A stretch of DNA of 64,000 nt from Rostratula benghalensis (Eukaryota > Chordata > Aves > Charadriiformes > Rostratulidae): contig VXAI01000189.1 in assembly GCA_013399305.1 (NCBI GenBank), forward strand, positions 1,417,323 through 1,481,322. Direction: 5' to 3'. A program made the position numbers and the translations under genes. How positions within the stretch are numbered: the stretch's first letter is position 1; the number at the start of each line of letters is the position of its first letter. Positions 1-13,729 of the stretch are shown here, piece by piece. The notes under the pieces are model-generated. The model was not told the origin of the DNA and did not search any database. It saw only the letters and a program-made list of their open reading frames with translations.

Positions 1-3000
1 GGTAGGTTTTAGTTTTCCTGGTGTAACTTTTCAGAAACTGTATATCTGCATAGCAACCCCTCTGCAGGCAGCTTATGTCACGGTATCGCATGTCAGAAAG
101 ATGAAAAGAACTCCAAATCTGAGCTGCTCCGCAAACTTATGCCCCCCATTCTCGGACATATATCTTCTGTACTTAATATAAGTGTCAGGAAGGCAATTTC
201 AAGGCCAAAGAGGTGCAAAGTTTTATCTCGGAGATGACAAAAAAAAAAAAATAATAAGAGGACACATGACCTCAGTTCAGCCTTGTGTGGACAATCAAAT
301 GAGAAACAAAGATTGTCTTTTTCCTTCTCTCCCCACTTCCCCCTGGCCCCCACCTCCCCATGTCCCTGTTGTCTGCTTCCAACTGCAACTTGAGCCTGGA
401 TCCTGAGCCCGGTGTCCAGATTAGAGATTGTTGACTCAGATTTAGTGGTGAAACTTGAGCCAGGGCCTGTTGATGGCATAGCCTTGAAGGAGCAGGTTTA
501 CTTCAAGCCAAAAGAGAGATTACATGTCAGACGAGAGCCTGCCTTTTCTTTATCACAAACTTCCTCATCTCCCTCTGTTTTAACAGTGTATCTTCTCCCC
601 CGCCCCCCATGTGCCCACTTTCAATTCCTTCTATAGGGTGTCATAAATCAGGAAATTAGCAAGTGTGTAGCTGCCCTTTGCCACAGGCAGAGACAATGAG
701 CTTGCTGTGTTTTTAACCAGTGGGTAGCACTTAACATAATCAATGGAGAGCTACGTGCAGAAAGGATGAAAAATTGGGTCTTGGTCTGACCACTTACAGG
801 GTATTTCTCATCACCCAGGCAAGCTGCTTTTATGAGAATATGACATGCCCTGGAAGCTTGCTCTCCATTTTGCAGGAGAGTCATTAAAAGAAATCATTAC
901 ATGTTTTTTTTTGTTCCTTGGCACACACGCTGCTTTTCCTTGGCTTCTGATTTCATCCATCTTTCAGGCGCTTCGTGCCTTTAGTAATTTATGTGCAAGA
1001 TTTTTCCAAACCTCCAAATGTTTTTCCATTTGGCAAACTGTGTCCCGAAGCCTCCACAGAATGTAACTGTAGAGTTTTCTTGTACTTCAAAACATGAGCC
1101 CCGTTAGCACAAAGATGCATCTAATACTTGTAATCCTGTACATAAAAGCTATAAATTAATATAAGACAATCAAAGACATCGTTCCTTCTCGTGAGTCTTT
1201 ACCAGCCTTGTTGCTGTAACCCCTTACTTGATACACAAAGGGAGAATTTCTCTACGAGCATTGTTGTTTTCTTTAACTATAGTTTTTGGAAGCTTTACGG
1301 TACCATATGGAGAACTATTTTATGCTGCTGCTGGTAGCTTTCTCAATACTGGCTATAAATTAGATAATTTTCCTTGTGTCTGATAGCCACACACTATCAG
1401 TCAGACACGTTTGCTCTCACAGGAAAATCCAGGAGAATTTGATCGAAAGCGATAACCTTCCCACCATATAGAATTTAATGGAAAATGTTATCCTCACTCC
1501 AAGACTTACAACGGTTGATTAAAAACCAAAATATTGTGGTTTTCACCCTCCATTGAGTTCACGGGTTTGTAGACTGTTTTTTTACAGAAGCCTCCTCACC
1601 TTGCTCCTGTCCAGCCCTGATTCTTCTAAGAGGGACACGTGCTGGTGGACACCCAGGCTGGGCTTTTCAAGGGCTCCCAAGGGGATTAGGTACTTGTATG
1701 CTTTTTGGGGAGACTTGAGGAGGTTGCCGAGCAGGATGAGCATGGGCAAGAAGCAGTTCTGTTACTGTGAGCTGCAATCTGGGCTGCTGTAGCTGTCTTC
1801 AGGAATGCAAACCCAAGAGGAGATTCATTCAGTGTTTTTCAAAATGTAGTCCAGTGAGTGACATCCCCGAAATGGCAGGGTATGTAACCACGAGAAAAGA
1901 GATCCTTCTTCAGCCATACATGCTTGTGGGAAATCACCAGCCATTGAGGAGCAGCAACAGTATCTTTGCTTGTATTTATTTTTGAAATCCCTCAGTAATT
2001 CATGAGGTTGCACTATAAAATACTTGCATCTGTTTGAAGTCCCAACTGGACTAAGTTTCTGAACAAAAATTCTGTTTTGCCAGCAGAAACGGGTCCAGAT
2101 CAGGCCTAATGTATTATTTACACTGAGTTGTGCTCCATTGCTCCTTCTTGGCATGTACTGCCCTGCTTGCCCTGGAAATAAATGCTCGGTGAGGCTATAG
2201 AATAACCAGTGGGGCAAGTCCCTTTGACAGTTCTTCACCCAAACTCCTGCATCTAAACCGAATTTACGTGGAAAGAGCTGTACATGCTTCACTTAAGAAG
2301 GGCCAGATCGGCTGTCAGCTAGCACAAGTCTATCAACTCCTCCAGAATCAGTCCTGACCTACCCTGGCACAGGAGAGAGGTGAATCAGAACAGCAGCAGG
2401 GACTTTTGTTTTTAAAGAAATTAGGGTGAAAGCTGAGGGCTTTGACAGTCTGGTCCTGCCTTCATTTCCATGCGCGTCAATCCAAAGCAACTAGAGGGAA
2501 GGGTCGGTGAAATTCTTCCAGCCGACACCGCTGTGATGTAGAAGGGAGTAAGTCTCTTATACGTCATTCCTCAGCCTGCCGAACCGTGGTGACATTTCTC
2601 TGAGGTGCACATGACATCCACACTAATAGCAGAAGACGTCACTGTGATCTGGGCTGTTACGGTGAATTGATTGCTATTATATCACTTTGAAATAAACTAT
2701 TCCCCGATTAAATCAAATTAAGGGTACTTTATCAGTGTAGGCGTGAGGCGCATTTTCTTCTCATAATTTACTTCCTCTTAAGTGACTCTAGATTTTTGTT
2801 TATTTTATTGGGTTGATAAAGTAACGCGCTCAATTGTCAACATGCATTAAAAAATAATATCTAGCTGTCAAGGGAGAAAATGTGTGGGAAACGTCAAGGA
2901 CACTGGGAGCACAAGCGTGCGCTCCGCCTAGGTTAATTAAGCTGCAGCATTTTACCATTTCCACAGCTCTGTTTTGTGGGGGGTTTGGTTGTTTTTGGTT

Positions 3001-4134
3001 TATTTTTTCACCTAGTTTTTATTTTTGACTGGCTGAGTGCTTTTCCTGCTCTCTCAAACTCCTCTGCATTGCATCCAGTTTGCTCTTCCAGAACTGATCC
3101 ACGAGTACAGCAGGTCACCACCCCTGCTGAAATCAGCCAACAAGCCAACCATAACCCCAGCAGATGTTTGTGGTTTATAGGCCAAATGAGAGCCCTGCAG
3201 ACCAGCGAAATACCAGCACCACAGATGTGGAACCTAGCCACTTGACGCGAACAACACAAAGCCCCGTCCTGCCCAGCCGGGCTGGGACTTCCAGAGGAGC
3301 AGAAGGTCTGAGAGACTAATTAGCCTGCAGAGCCAACACGCTGGCCTATGCTCCATCATTTTGATGGGCGCAAAGTCTTTTAATGAAACGCTGCATGAGT
3401 GAAGTCAGATGAGGCCCCTCTGTAACTTCACCTCTGAGTCTGGCAATCACCTGAGTTCATAATGTCCCCGAAATGTGCCAGGTGGCTATGCCAGGCACTG
3501 CCACTCGACTCAGATGGGCTGGTGATGGCCAACCAGCCTCATTAACACAGCCTGAACCTCTCCTGCGCTCTGAATGCAAAACCGGGAGAAAGGCTGGAGC
3601 TATAAATGTGACACCATGGAGAAAAACCTCTTTTTTTTTTTTTTTTCCCTTTTTTTTTTAATTACAGATCCTTCTTGTAAATAACAAGTAAAAGAAAGAC
3701 CAGCAGCTCTCAGCAGGACATCGGAGAGACTGAGGATGGCAGAGACAATCCCTCAACCGGGCTCTTTTGTTCACAGCACGCGTTATTTCTCTCCTGAAAA
3801 AGCCACGCTTTCTGACCCCGAGGAGACAGACACGGACGTTCACTGGGGTTAACCATGGCTCTTGCAATCCCCACACCTTCCGGGACGCCTTGCGGTATGG
3901 ATTGCCACCGGAGTACCGGGAAGACGCGGTCCAAAGACAAGTTGGAAAGAGCCTTTTGGAGACTCCGCCAGGCAGAGAGACCTCAAACCCGTGTCCCGTG
4001 CCCTCGCCATTACTTTCCCCAAGTGTGCCACTTGACACCGCATGATTTAAGCCGAAATCGAGCCTTTTTAGTGTCACGGTGTTGGGGTTGAGGGAGAAGG
4101 CAGCAGCGGGGATGGGGTTTTTTTTTAGAGATTT
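1..4134. other. Intergenic, no gene recognised
   Basis: AT-rich sequence with no exon I can recognise. Neither strand shows SOBP, the neighbour expected from mammalian synteny. The part at about 2640-2900 is rich in TAAT, AATAAA and GATAAA words with few repeats, and has the look of a conserved non-coding block, but this needs alignment. Confidence 0.6.
3631..3660. repeat. Poly(T) tract
   Basis: Sixteen T, CCC, then nine T. It lies about 500 bases before the CpG island. Confidence 0.95.
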
Positions 4135-4243
4135 TCGTAGGGAATGTTTTCGCCTGGGAGGGATGAGCCCGCACCGCACAGGCCAGGCCGGCCCCTGCCC
4201 CTGCCCGCACCGCCGGGCTCCGGCCACCCCCCTCCGCACTGCG

Positions 4244-4257
4244 GCGCCACCTGGCGG
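4244..4257 (-). promoter_or_regulatory. CTCF-like core motif
   Basis: The minus strand reads CCGCCAGGTGGCGC. Against the common CTCF core CCASYAGRKGGCRS it matches at 13 of 14 positions; the exception is G for A at position 3. It lies inside the CpG island. Occupancy cannot be judged from sequence alone. Confidence 0.55.
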
Positions 4258-4643
4258 CGCCGGCCGGCCCTGGGCGGGAGGCCTGTCCAGGAGCGGCCAG
4301 GGCAGCCGGTGGAGCCAGGGGAAGCCCCGGGAGAACTCCGTCGTGGCCCTCGTCCCCACTCAGCCGAAAGAAAGCCGCCACCGCCGCCGCCGCCTGTCGC
4401 TGCCCGCCGCCCAGAGCGGACTTACGGTCTGGCAGCCACAAGGTGTCAGCCGCGGGCCGGGCAGGTGGTCGCCGGCGGCTCCGCGGGGTGCGCAGCCGGA
4501 CACCTCACGGCCGCGCCGGGCTAAGGTTTCCTGCGGTGAGGCGCGGAGTTTGTCTCCCGAGGGCAGCCCACAGCCTGCGGGATCCTCTTCTGCCCGCGGA
4601 GCAGGCGGGCGGGTCGCAGCGGAGCCGCGCCCCCGCGAGGCCC

Positions 4644-4665
4644 GGGGCGGGGAGAAAATGGCCGC
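4644..4665 (+). promoter_or_regulatory. GC box followed by YY1-like site
   Basis: GGGGCGGGGA at 4644-4653 is an Sp1/KLF-type GC box. It is followed immediately by AAAATGGCCGC at 4655-4665, which differs from the YY1 consensus AANATGGCGGC by one base. YY1 sites with this spacing to GC boxes are often found just downstream of transcription starts in CpG-island promoters, with the ATGG on the sense strand. A plus-strand transcript starting near 4.6 kb is therefore the simpler guess. Confidence 0.4.
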
Positions 4666-6570
4666 TGTGTGGCTGCGGCCTGGCTGGGGCCGGGCCAGGC
4701 AAGGGACGGGGATCACCGATGCCCCAGCCGCTTCTCCTCACGAAAAGGGATGGGGAGCCGCAGCTATCCCGGTGGGGAGCTTCTAAGCCCTCTCAGACGT
4801 TTACCATGGTCCCTTGGAGATGTCTGTGGGTGTCTCTGGGCTCAGGACACATCTATCAAAGGTGATAACAGACCTGCTCCCACCAGAGGCATTGAGGCTG
4901 CTGCCTTGTGCTGAGAACTTTCATAGGTTTCAAGGGAGCAAAGTACTTCAGTAGGAATTAGGGACTTAGATGTTAATGGAGCCTGTGTGATTTAGGAGCA
5001 GAAACGCAGCTGGAAACCTTTAGGGACCTGTGCCACCATGTTTTGAAAGTTGCAGCACAGGTTTGCTGGGCCAGGGGGCTCTGTTCAATACAGGTACACT
5101 GACTTTTGTGGGCTTGAGGGGTTTACACCCACAGCAAGCAGGTGACTCTCTTGCAGGGCTGCTGTAGTGGCACACCTGACCTCCAAATGAATGATCTCAC
5201 TGAGGTTCCCAGTCGTGTGGGCAACCCTGCAGGCTTCTGTTCTCCAGGCCGTGATTCCCTGCTGGGAAGCCAGCACACAGGATTTGGCTGCTCCAGCAAA
5301 GCTGGAATCAGTGTGCTGGTGGATTTTGCTAACATTAACCAACATTTCTTTCTAAAAACTGAGTGTCTCTGTTGTAGAGTAGTATGCATCATACTTAAAA
5401 TAAGTCCCCTTTTATTGGTAGGAGACAGGAAACAACAGAGTGATTCACTTATTCCTAAAGTATGTGCTTAACTCATGGAAATAAATTAAGTTTTTTTTCT
5501 AATTCTGCTGTGTGCAGTTATTTACGACATCTAGTGAGGAGCCAGGTCTCAAAGCAGTGTTCCTCATTCCCTAGGTAAAGAGCAGGAAACTGATTTCTCA
5601 ACTGTTCTTCATTATGAACTCTCGAGTCGATTGTAGATTGACGTTTACCTCTGCTGTGAGTAAACCTGTGGCTGCCCCTTCACAGGACTGTGAAACCGAG
5701 GCCTCAGAAAATGCATTGTCTGAACCTAGAAGAGCAGACCCTCGAAAGGAAAGTATGTTTTAAAGGAAACTATCCCAAGCTGAGAGATTTTATCTGATCC
5801 AAAGAACCCTTTTTGTGTGATGATTTCTTGGATTAGATCAGTTAACGACACATAATGTCAAGATGATCTTTCCATGGTTCTCCTTCTACCTTATGCTTGT
5901 AGAGCAGAGGATGAAAGCTGCTTCCCTGTGTATGGTCTGTTAGATCTAGAGAGCTGAGATGGTGCTTTTGGCAGAGAGAGCCCCACTGCCGTTAACAATA
6001 AGATTTCCAGGAGTTTCAGTTGCCTCTGGATCACACCTCTATGTAACTGCTTTCATACTCTGTTCTTGAAAGTATTTATGCACAACGAATGCCTCACTGA
6101 AGTTTCCTTCTCTCAAGTAAAAAGGCATATGCAGAGTTCCTACAGATTATATTTCAGAGGAACAAAAACAAAAGCTAAGGAGATATATAAATATGCCTTT
6201 CTGTCGCATGGCCTGAGTCAGGTGGGGTGCGCAGGACACTGCGACTTAGAGAGAAACAAACAGAATGCATTTCACTCTAGGATCAGAATTAACTTAAACT
6301 GGATGTAGAAAACGTCTTGAAAGATAAGCTCAAAATAAGTATATATCCATTTCCATTCGGTTATCACTTCAAATGTGAATGAAGAAAACCAGTTATTTCT
6401 ACAGCTCTAATAAAATCACAAAGGCAGTGTAGATTTTTAAACAGTAGGTCTCACATATTCTTTTTACATTATCTTTAAAAATAGCTGTAAAACTTCCATT
6501 TCTTTAGCTGTATTCCTGCTATAAATATCTATGACATGAAATCGACTTTATTACAACTAAATTTTCCTGT

Positions 6571-6599
6571 TAATTCAATTAATTGAAATTAATTAACTA
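6571..6599. promoter_or_regulatory. TAAT-rich palindrome with P3 homeodomain site
   Basis: A perfect 14-base palindrome, TTCAATTAATTGAA, lies at 6574-6587. TAATTCAATTA at 6571-6581 fits the TAATNNNATTA dimer site of Paired-class homeodomains. More TAATT cores follow to 6599. It is intergenic, and there is no direct evidence of function. Confidence 0.35.
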
Positions 6600-9500
6600 A
6601 ACACCAACAACCATTATCTTTGAGAGAAAAAGATCATAAAATGGGACTCCCAATAGGTCAAATGGAACACTTCTCTGCACCATATTTTCTCCAGGAATCC
6701 TTTCCAAAAAAGTACAAGAAAGATTTGGGGTGAAGAGCAGCGATGCTGTTTTCTTTGGAACACTTTTCTCTTCCAGATCTCTCCTTGCTCTCCTGTCCTG
6801 CCTGTGTCCTGGACAGTCCGTGTGAGCTTCTTGGCTTTCCCTGCCTTTTTCTGTGGAAGGGGAGAAATGCATCCCATCTTGCTCTGGGGGTGACAGTGGG
6901 GAAAATAAAATAATGCTGTGACCCACTGGCCACATACAGAACGGTGCATGTATCTTTAGGGACATTTTTAGGGCAGGCTCTGCCCCACGTGGAAGAAACC
7001 CTTCCTCAGCAGCTGTGAACGGCTTCAGAGTGCTGGGACAGAGCAGAGCTAATGAATTGCCTGTTAATGCCCCATCCATGCTTATGACAGTTAGTAAAGG
7101 CACCGGTGACAAGGTAATTTTTAATAGGATGAACGGCGTGTCAGAATACTAATAGGGCACTAAAAGGAGTGGTTTCCAGGGGAGTCACCTCATTGCTCAA
7201 GTGAAAGAGGGGATTATTCCCTCCGGCCCTTTCTTCAGAGCTCCCAAGGACTGTCACCCATAATGATCTGAATCCCACAGCCTCTTCTGAACTACTGCTT
7301 AATTGGGAAAGTGCTTCGGAGCAACAAAAGTCAATCCTTCAAGCCACTGAGCTTCCCAAACCTCCCTGAGCTTAACTTAAGCCCTGATGAGTTTGATTAG
7401 ACTTGGAGGATATGGCTGGTTAATGGTTAGTTATTTGTGTTGCCTAAATAGCCCCTACCCAAGACTAAGCCCCTGGGGGTCACAAACTGTCTAAAGAATA
7501 GGAAAAGGTGATCCTAGCTCCAAAGAGTTCACTGGTACAGCCATGAGATTCATGGCATCCCCTACATATAGACTGGCAAGGGAATACCAACAAATAATAA
7601 GTCCATGCTGTTGTTGAGCTAGCCCTGCTTACCTGAACAGAACTCTGGGAGGAATAAAGGGGTGAGAAAAATGATTTGAAGCATAAACAGGCTTCCATGC
7701 AAAGAGAGAGGATGCAAATGTCCTTCACAAAGGCAGAGAGAAAGAAGCATGGAATAACGGCATAGGAGGGGTAGGTAGAAATACTGCTCACAGTATGGAA
7801 ATAAACTAAAAAAATGGTGCAAGGATTTTTTAGCATTACGTATAAACCTGAGGATACCATTGCAACAGCAATGGAGGCAGAGGAATTTTTAAAAGGATGG
7901 CATATGTTTACAGAGGGAAGAACATTCAGAGTTATGTTTTTCCAGAGCACAAGCCAGCTGTTAGCTGATAGTGACTGGCAAAACATCTGGATGTATTCAC
8001 GGTCTATGCATCTTCTTCTGCTACTCCCATTGAGTGCTGGTCAGAGAGATGTTACAGTCCAAAATGGACTTGGAGCTTCTAGGCAATTCTGCCATGGGTA
8101 AGACAGCCACTTCCATGAGTAAAATCCAGATTAGTTCAGTCCTTTGCCTGTAGAGTGATGACCTCTGAACATACACTCATTTTTTTGGCATTTCATGAGT
8201 CTTATGCACTTAGATTTAACTCACCACTGCAGTAAATGCAAGACACAAGAAAGAATGGTAATGGCATTATTCCCTTGTGTAACAGTAAAACTGTCATATC
8301 TTACCTGCTGGGAGTAAATGTATTAAGGACTGCTCCCTAGAAAAATGCTGTCTGCTATAGGTCACTGTTTTAATAATGAAAAAGCAGTACACCGAACCCT
8401 CAGTTTGGAAAAGTTAGTAAGTTCTACTGTGAATGTGCCTGAAATACACTGAAGAATAAAATGTGTCCTGCTCAGATTTCTTCCAAAGAAACCTTACAAT
8501 CTGCACTTTTGCAAGGAAGCCGAGCAAAATCAATGGAACTATTCACCATGAAAGCTTATTAATGTGAGAGCACGTTTACTTTACAGGAACCAGCTGCAAG
8601 ACTCCTCTCTTACCAACCGAAGATTTATCTACCTACCAAAGATTTATAGCTCTGAAGCTAAGGTTGAAACATGTGCATATCTGTATATCCCTGTAATTAC
8701 AGCATGTGTCCTTTCAATTGCTTCATATATCTAGGTACTCTGAGCGGCCTGAGAGCTGGATGGCAGAGAGATGGTGTGAACTGATCCTTTATGCTTTTGT
8801 GCCTAAATGTAATGTTTGCCAGGCACATGCCACTGCTGTGGTTTTAAAACCATTCCTGGTTTTAATATTAGTATCATCCTAGTCACACAAGGAGGGTCGT
8901 TAAACAGTAGCCAGTCAACCTTTTACAAATCATAACTGCTTTTTGTCATTATTTTAAATTTCCCTCTAACCTCTGCCAGCAGCCACAGCTGCTTGTTCCT
9001 AGCCCCTCCTGGAAGCTTTTAGCCCTGACTTGGACTAGCTCAGCAAAATTTGCTGTTACTCTTTGGTTCTGCCTGGGGGAGGAAAGGATTTGGAGGAGGA
9101 TGGGCAGAAATGAGCAGTGAAGCCGGGGGGGGGTGGTGTGTGTGGAGGCAGCAGCCTTGTGTCAGGCAGCTTCTGACACAACAGAAAATTTCTCTGCCAG
9201 TGGTAGATTTGCTGCTAAAGGATCCTTTACCCCTTCTTTTCCATGCCTCAATTATGTTGGATGCAAAATCAATTGTTTGTCTGGCAAATCTCTAGCTGTG
9301 GGGTCAGAAACCTCCCTCTTTTAAGGGGAAAGGAGGAACAACACACAAATGATCCTTGTCTGTTACAACTTTCTTCCAAATTAATGATCAATTGCATTTA
9401 CAGAGCAAAATTAGCAGCTGTCGCCGCAAGTCTGACTCACTCCTGATTGATAGATGCTGAAAAACCTCTGTATATAAATATAGATCCATACTCATGCCTG

Positions 9501-10955
9501 GGTATGTTGGTGACAGGGGTCTTTCACCTCTCAGGCACTTCAGCAGCAGGGAAGTGTGCTGTTTCTTTTCAGAATCAGCCCTCAGGCCTCTCTTGAAGTC
9601 AGGCACATTATAAGGCAATTAGATGCATAATAAGAAAGAAATGAGGAAAGCCCTTTTATTTGAAACCGTGAAGGTGAGCAGCACTGAAATGCTTTAAAAG
9701 TCTGGACCCAACATTAATGATTTTAAATGACAAATAGTAGTCCAACATCTTGGTTTGATCTGAATGAGACTCTTGGGTAAGAGAGTCACAAGTGATGGGG
9801 AGTAAAGGGCTGGTTGTGCTTTGCTGTCACTGGAAGCCACCGGGATAGTGCTGTGGAGTTTCAAGACGGTACAGTTGGTGTGGATTGACAGTGGGGTATA
9901 ATCTAAAGCACATTTTGCTTCTAACTGTTTCAAACCATCTCACCACACAGATAACACATCATCAACCTTTCTCAGAAATGCCAGCTGGTCATCTCAAGCA
10001 AACAGAGAGCTTCCTGGGGACACTCATGCTTCTTATATCATGTCTTCTGCTCTGGGAGCGGAAACATGGGCATCCCCTTGGCTGGGGCTGCTGTGGACAG
10101 AGCTGTGATGGGGGGAAGCCTTGGTGCACCCTTTCCTGCTTGTCTGGAGGGCTGTGCTGAGGCCCACGCTCTTCACTTTGCAGGGTGCAGGGCTGCCCTG
10201 TGAGGAAGGGTGAGCCGGGAGCAAAGGGCTGTTTGTCAAGGTCTCCAGCCCTGCTGGGAGGATAGAGGTTTAGCAGACAACTTATCTATCTCCTGTCAGG
10301 CAAGGCTGAGTGTCCTTTCCACGGAAACTTGGCGAGCAGCGGGACAGCAGGTCCAGGGAAGCTCTCCAGAGCACCGCTGCTGGTGCTTAGGGAACACCAG
10401 ACAGGATTTTCTGCAAAACAAGAATGCAGAAAACTCTTGTCCTGGGCAAGTTTTCATGACATCCCACCTCCAGATGAATGGATGAAACCCTGGGCAGAAA
10501 TAGCCTTCTGATTTACACACGCCAACCATTTCCAACACAAGAGAAAGCCTGAGTGGCACAGATTAACCCTCTTCCCAAGAAGCCCCCATTGAATGGCTGC
10601 AAGCAGAAGACAGGTGCTGCCTCCTGCTATCCTGGAGTTAGAAATGTGAGAGTCGCCAGGGTGCCCCTGCTGCTGCCCGAGTACCCCTCTCCAGGGGTCT
10701 CAGCCTGCCTGCAAACCATGATGAGGTTAGGAAAGGCCCTCTTTGGGTTAATGTATCTGCCCTAGTCTTCAGGAAAGTTTTCATTAGGGCTGGAACGCTG
10801 GTGACAGCTACTGCTAAGGCTGCCAAAGTGTTTCCATTATGTTATATGTCCCTGTTTTCACTTGCTTGTGACCATCCAAAAGTTTCACCTAGAAGACTGA
10901 AATTTTCCAGGCCTCCTCTCTAGCTGGAGGTGGAGGATTTTTTTGAAAGTTGGAG

Positions 10956-10972
10956 AAAAAAAAAAAAAAAAA
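10956..10972. repeat. Poly(A) tract
   Basis: A run of 17 A after GTTGGAG, without a recognisable retroelement body upstream. Confidence 0.9.
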
Positions 10973-13729
10973 GAGGAAAAGAAACGGTTCTGCTCTTTTT
11001 GAAATGGCAGCATCCAAGCAGAGGTGATAATTTAAGAAAACAAAATATAATGAAAGCAAATGCAACCTCAGAAATGACTGACATTTTGTATTTTGGACAA
11101 ATCTCCAAATGATTTGTTTATGTTAAGAGATCCAGCTAATTTTCATTTGACCTTTTTGATGCATCCTTCCCTTCAATGCAGGGCATCTTCTTCTGACAGT
11201 GCTGCCTGCCTTGCACTGCTCAGCCTCCAGCTCCCTCCTTCTGCTCCTTCTGCTCTCTGTCCAACGCTCCAGGCTTGAGAACAGGGTTCGCAACCTGAAA
11301 CTCCACAAGAACTCACTGAGCCTGGATGGTTCCTGTGACCAGCCGGGCTCTTCTCCTGGTGCAGCTTGGCTGTCAGCCTAGTGACTAATATTTTCATCAC
11401 CTGAGCATAGATCCGGTGAAACTCGGAAACCTCTGTTGTGCTGGACTTGGTGTTGGGTTGGCTCTGGAAGTTGCAATATCCTCAACGTGATGCTTTAATG
11501 CAAGTGTCCCTTCTGAACCAGAGGTGGGCTGCAGACAGTAGACTGTTAAACCATGTGGCCACATAGCATGAAACTCTAGGTAATAAATTTACAATGTAAA
11601 AATCCATTAGCATTAATAGAGTTTTTATTAGCACCAAATGTAGTTGCTGTGATTTCTCTGGTAAGCATGCAAAGTAGAGAAATCTGAAGCTAAATAAGCT
11701 GTAGCAATTAATTACGCTTTTTAATTCAGGTTACTTCTCAAACTGGTGAGTTTCTTCCCCACATTGCTCATGTGAAATTATTTTTGAGCTAAACAAGGGT
11801 TGCAGTTCTAGGTCTCTGCAGCTGGTGTATGGAGCTATACAGCTGGCTTAAAATGAACCAGTTCACATTTGAAAGCCCACGCTTCACAGCTCTCTGCAAA
11901 AGAAACAACCAGTCATCTCATTAACATTTCCAGTAACCGCTAAAGGAAACCCAGAGTAATCCATTTGCTTTAATGGAGGTTGTTTTTTTTCTTCTTATGT
12001 AACACATTGGCTTGGATGTTTGTGTCCTCTTTTGGGCAGTTTTTCACTGGAGAAGATAGGAGCTCAGTGCTCCCTGTGGCTGTTGGTGATGCTTCCTGCA
12101 CACAAGCAGTAACAGGACATTGTTTTGGCTGCGAAGGACCCATTCTCAGGCCCTGCGCATGACTGATGGTGGAGCCAACAAAAATACCCAAGTCAATAAA
12201 ATTAAGACCAAGTTGAAATACTTCAAACTGGATAATTAGAACACAGGAGACAGACAGCGTCATGTGTGGAAATGGAAAACTGAGATATGGAAATTTAGGA
12301 GAGAAAAACTCTCCCCTTCCTGTCTCTGCCATCCCCACAGTCCACTGTCACTGTTTTCAGATGAGGGCTTTCTCCCAGCTCACACTGGGCTTAGCTGACT
12401 GTTGACTACCCAGGAAGAGATTTGTAAACCATCCATTTCATAAAAATATTCAGAACTGTAAGATCCAACTTTAGGTTCCTGGTTGCCACACGAAACCCTG
12501 ACGCCCCTTCAGTTGTGGGTATGTGAAGGCAGAGATCACCTGCGGCTTGCTGACAGAAAACGTAACAGACGAGGGCTCGTCTTAAATCTTATGCCCCTCC
12601 TCCCACACCCTGTCCCCCCCCTGCTCCCTGGGTGGATGAGCTCTGTATGCTGAAGGAGGTACTTTATTTCAAACAAGATGCAGAGTTCTAAACTTCCTGG
12701 AACTAAAGACCAAAGCCTGGTTGTTCAAAAGCTCAGAGGAGCTCAGTCCTTCTGAAAGACAACCTAGTGACATGGTGACAGGTCTTTTATTTGGCAGGTA
12801 GGTGGCTAGATGACTTGATGAAGTGTGAAATAAGCCAGAATAAATTTTCAGCCCCAGTGAGGTGATTAATATCTACACCTCCCAGGAAAAAGCTTAAAAA
12901 AACCCGCCACATGAGGCCCTGTGAGTGAGAGAAGCCAGAAGGATGTGTATTTTGTTTATCGTGAGTAAGCTGCAGAGCCTCACCTTCATGAGGGCTTAGG
13001 AACTGCTGCCCGTGCCCAAAAAACTGTTAGGGTGTCCAGGGAACTTCCCTGGTGAAAGCTGAGGTCTTATATCACCTTTCAGTGGAGGTGGTATTAAAGG
13101 AAATCTCTGAGGATCACAGTTCAGGACCTTTGTCTCTAGCGTAGAAGTAGCTGTTCGTGACAATGGAGACATCAGTCATAACAACAGTGAGGATGGATCC
13201 CTCACAGAAAGGGTGTTGTATCAGTGCGGGGATGCCATGGGCAAAACTTGAAGGATCTTGGGATCTGTGAGCCTCTACTCTCTGGCTGAGTTGTGTCAGC
13301 TGGTCTAAGTGCTAGCAGGGAGAAAGTCAAAAGGAGACAGGCAGGGAGACACTGTCCATTCATCAGGAAACCGAGCTGGAAAGAACATCACTGGCATGAG
13401 TCTGATTAAAGCTCTGTGCAACACATGGAGGCAGCAGTTTGTGGGAAGCAGAAGAGCTTGTAGATCACTTCTGCTCAAGAGAGACTTCAAATACAAGCCA
13501 GGTTCATCTGTCTCCTTGTGATGCACAGTTTGCTATACGTGGTGGTAACTCACCTGAGCACAGGTAGGCATTCATATAGATGTGCATATATAATATATGT
13601 GTATATGGGTGTACATACAAAACAACTTGTACAACTTCACCATGCCTTGTTTTAAGCTTACAGTAGCTGAGACTTCAGGTGGATGCCAGCATGTGGGAAA
13701 TAATGTGTAAAATTACTCATCAAGAGAAG

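Larger units (their letters stand above)
4135..4720. promoter_or_regulatory. CpG island, orphan (candidate promoter)
   Basis: This is an abrupt shift to GC-rich sequence dense in CpG within an otherwise AT-rich region. It contains a short CCG run near 4374-4394, GC boxes, a YY1-like site and a CTCF-like core. Weaker CpG enrichment extends back to about 3760. Islands like this usually mark promoters. Here no gene start is recognisable: the overlapping open frames on both strands are long only because stop codons are rare in GC-rich DNA, and their translations are Pro/Arg/Ala-rich without a known domain. A possible splice donor on the plus strand, CTGCG/GTGAGG near 4534, would allow a non-coding first exon. 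It could equally be the promoter of a lncRNA or a CpG-rich enhancer. Confidence 0.8.

Noticed and set aside
3658..4786. Long open frames on both strands through the CpG island (233 residues minus, 235 residues plus)
   Set aside because: They overlap each other on both strands. Their length follows from GC-rich sequence with few stops, and the products are Pro/Arg/Ala-rich with no domain or plausible splice pattern.
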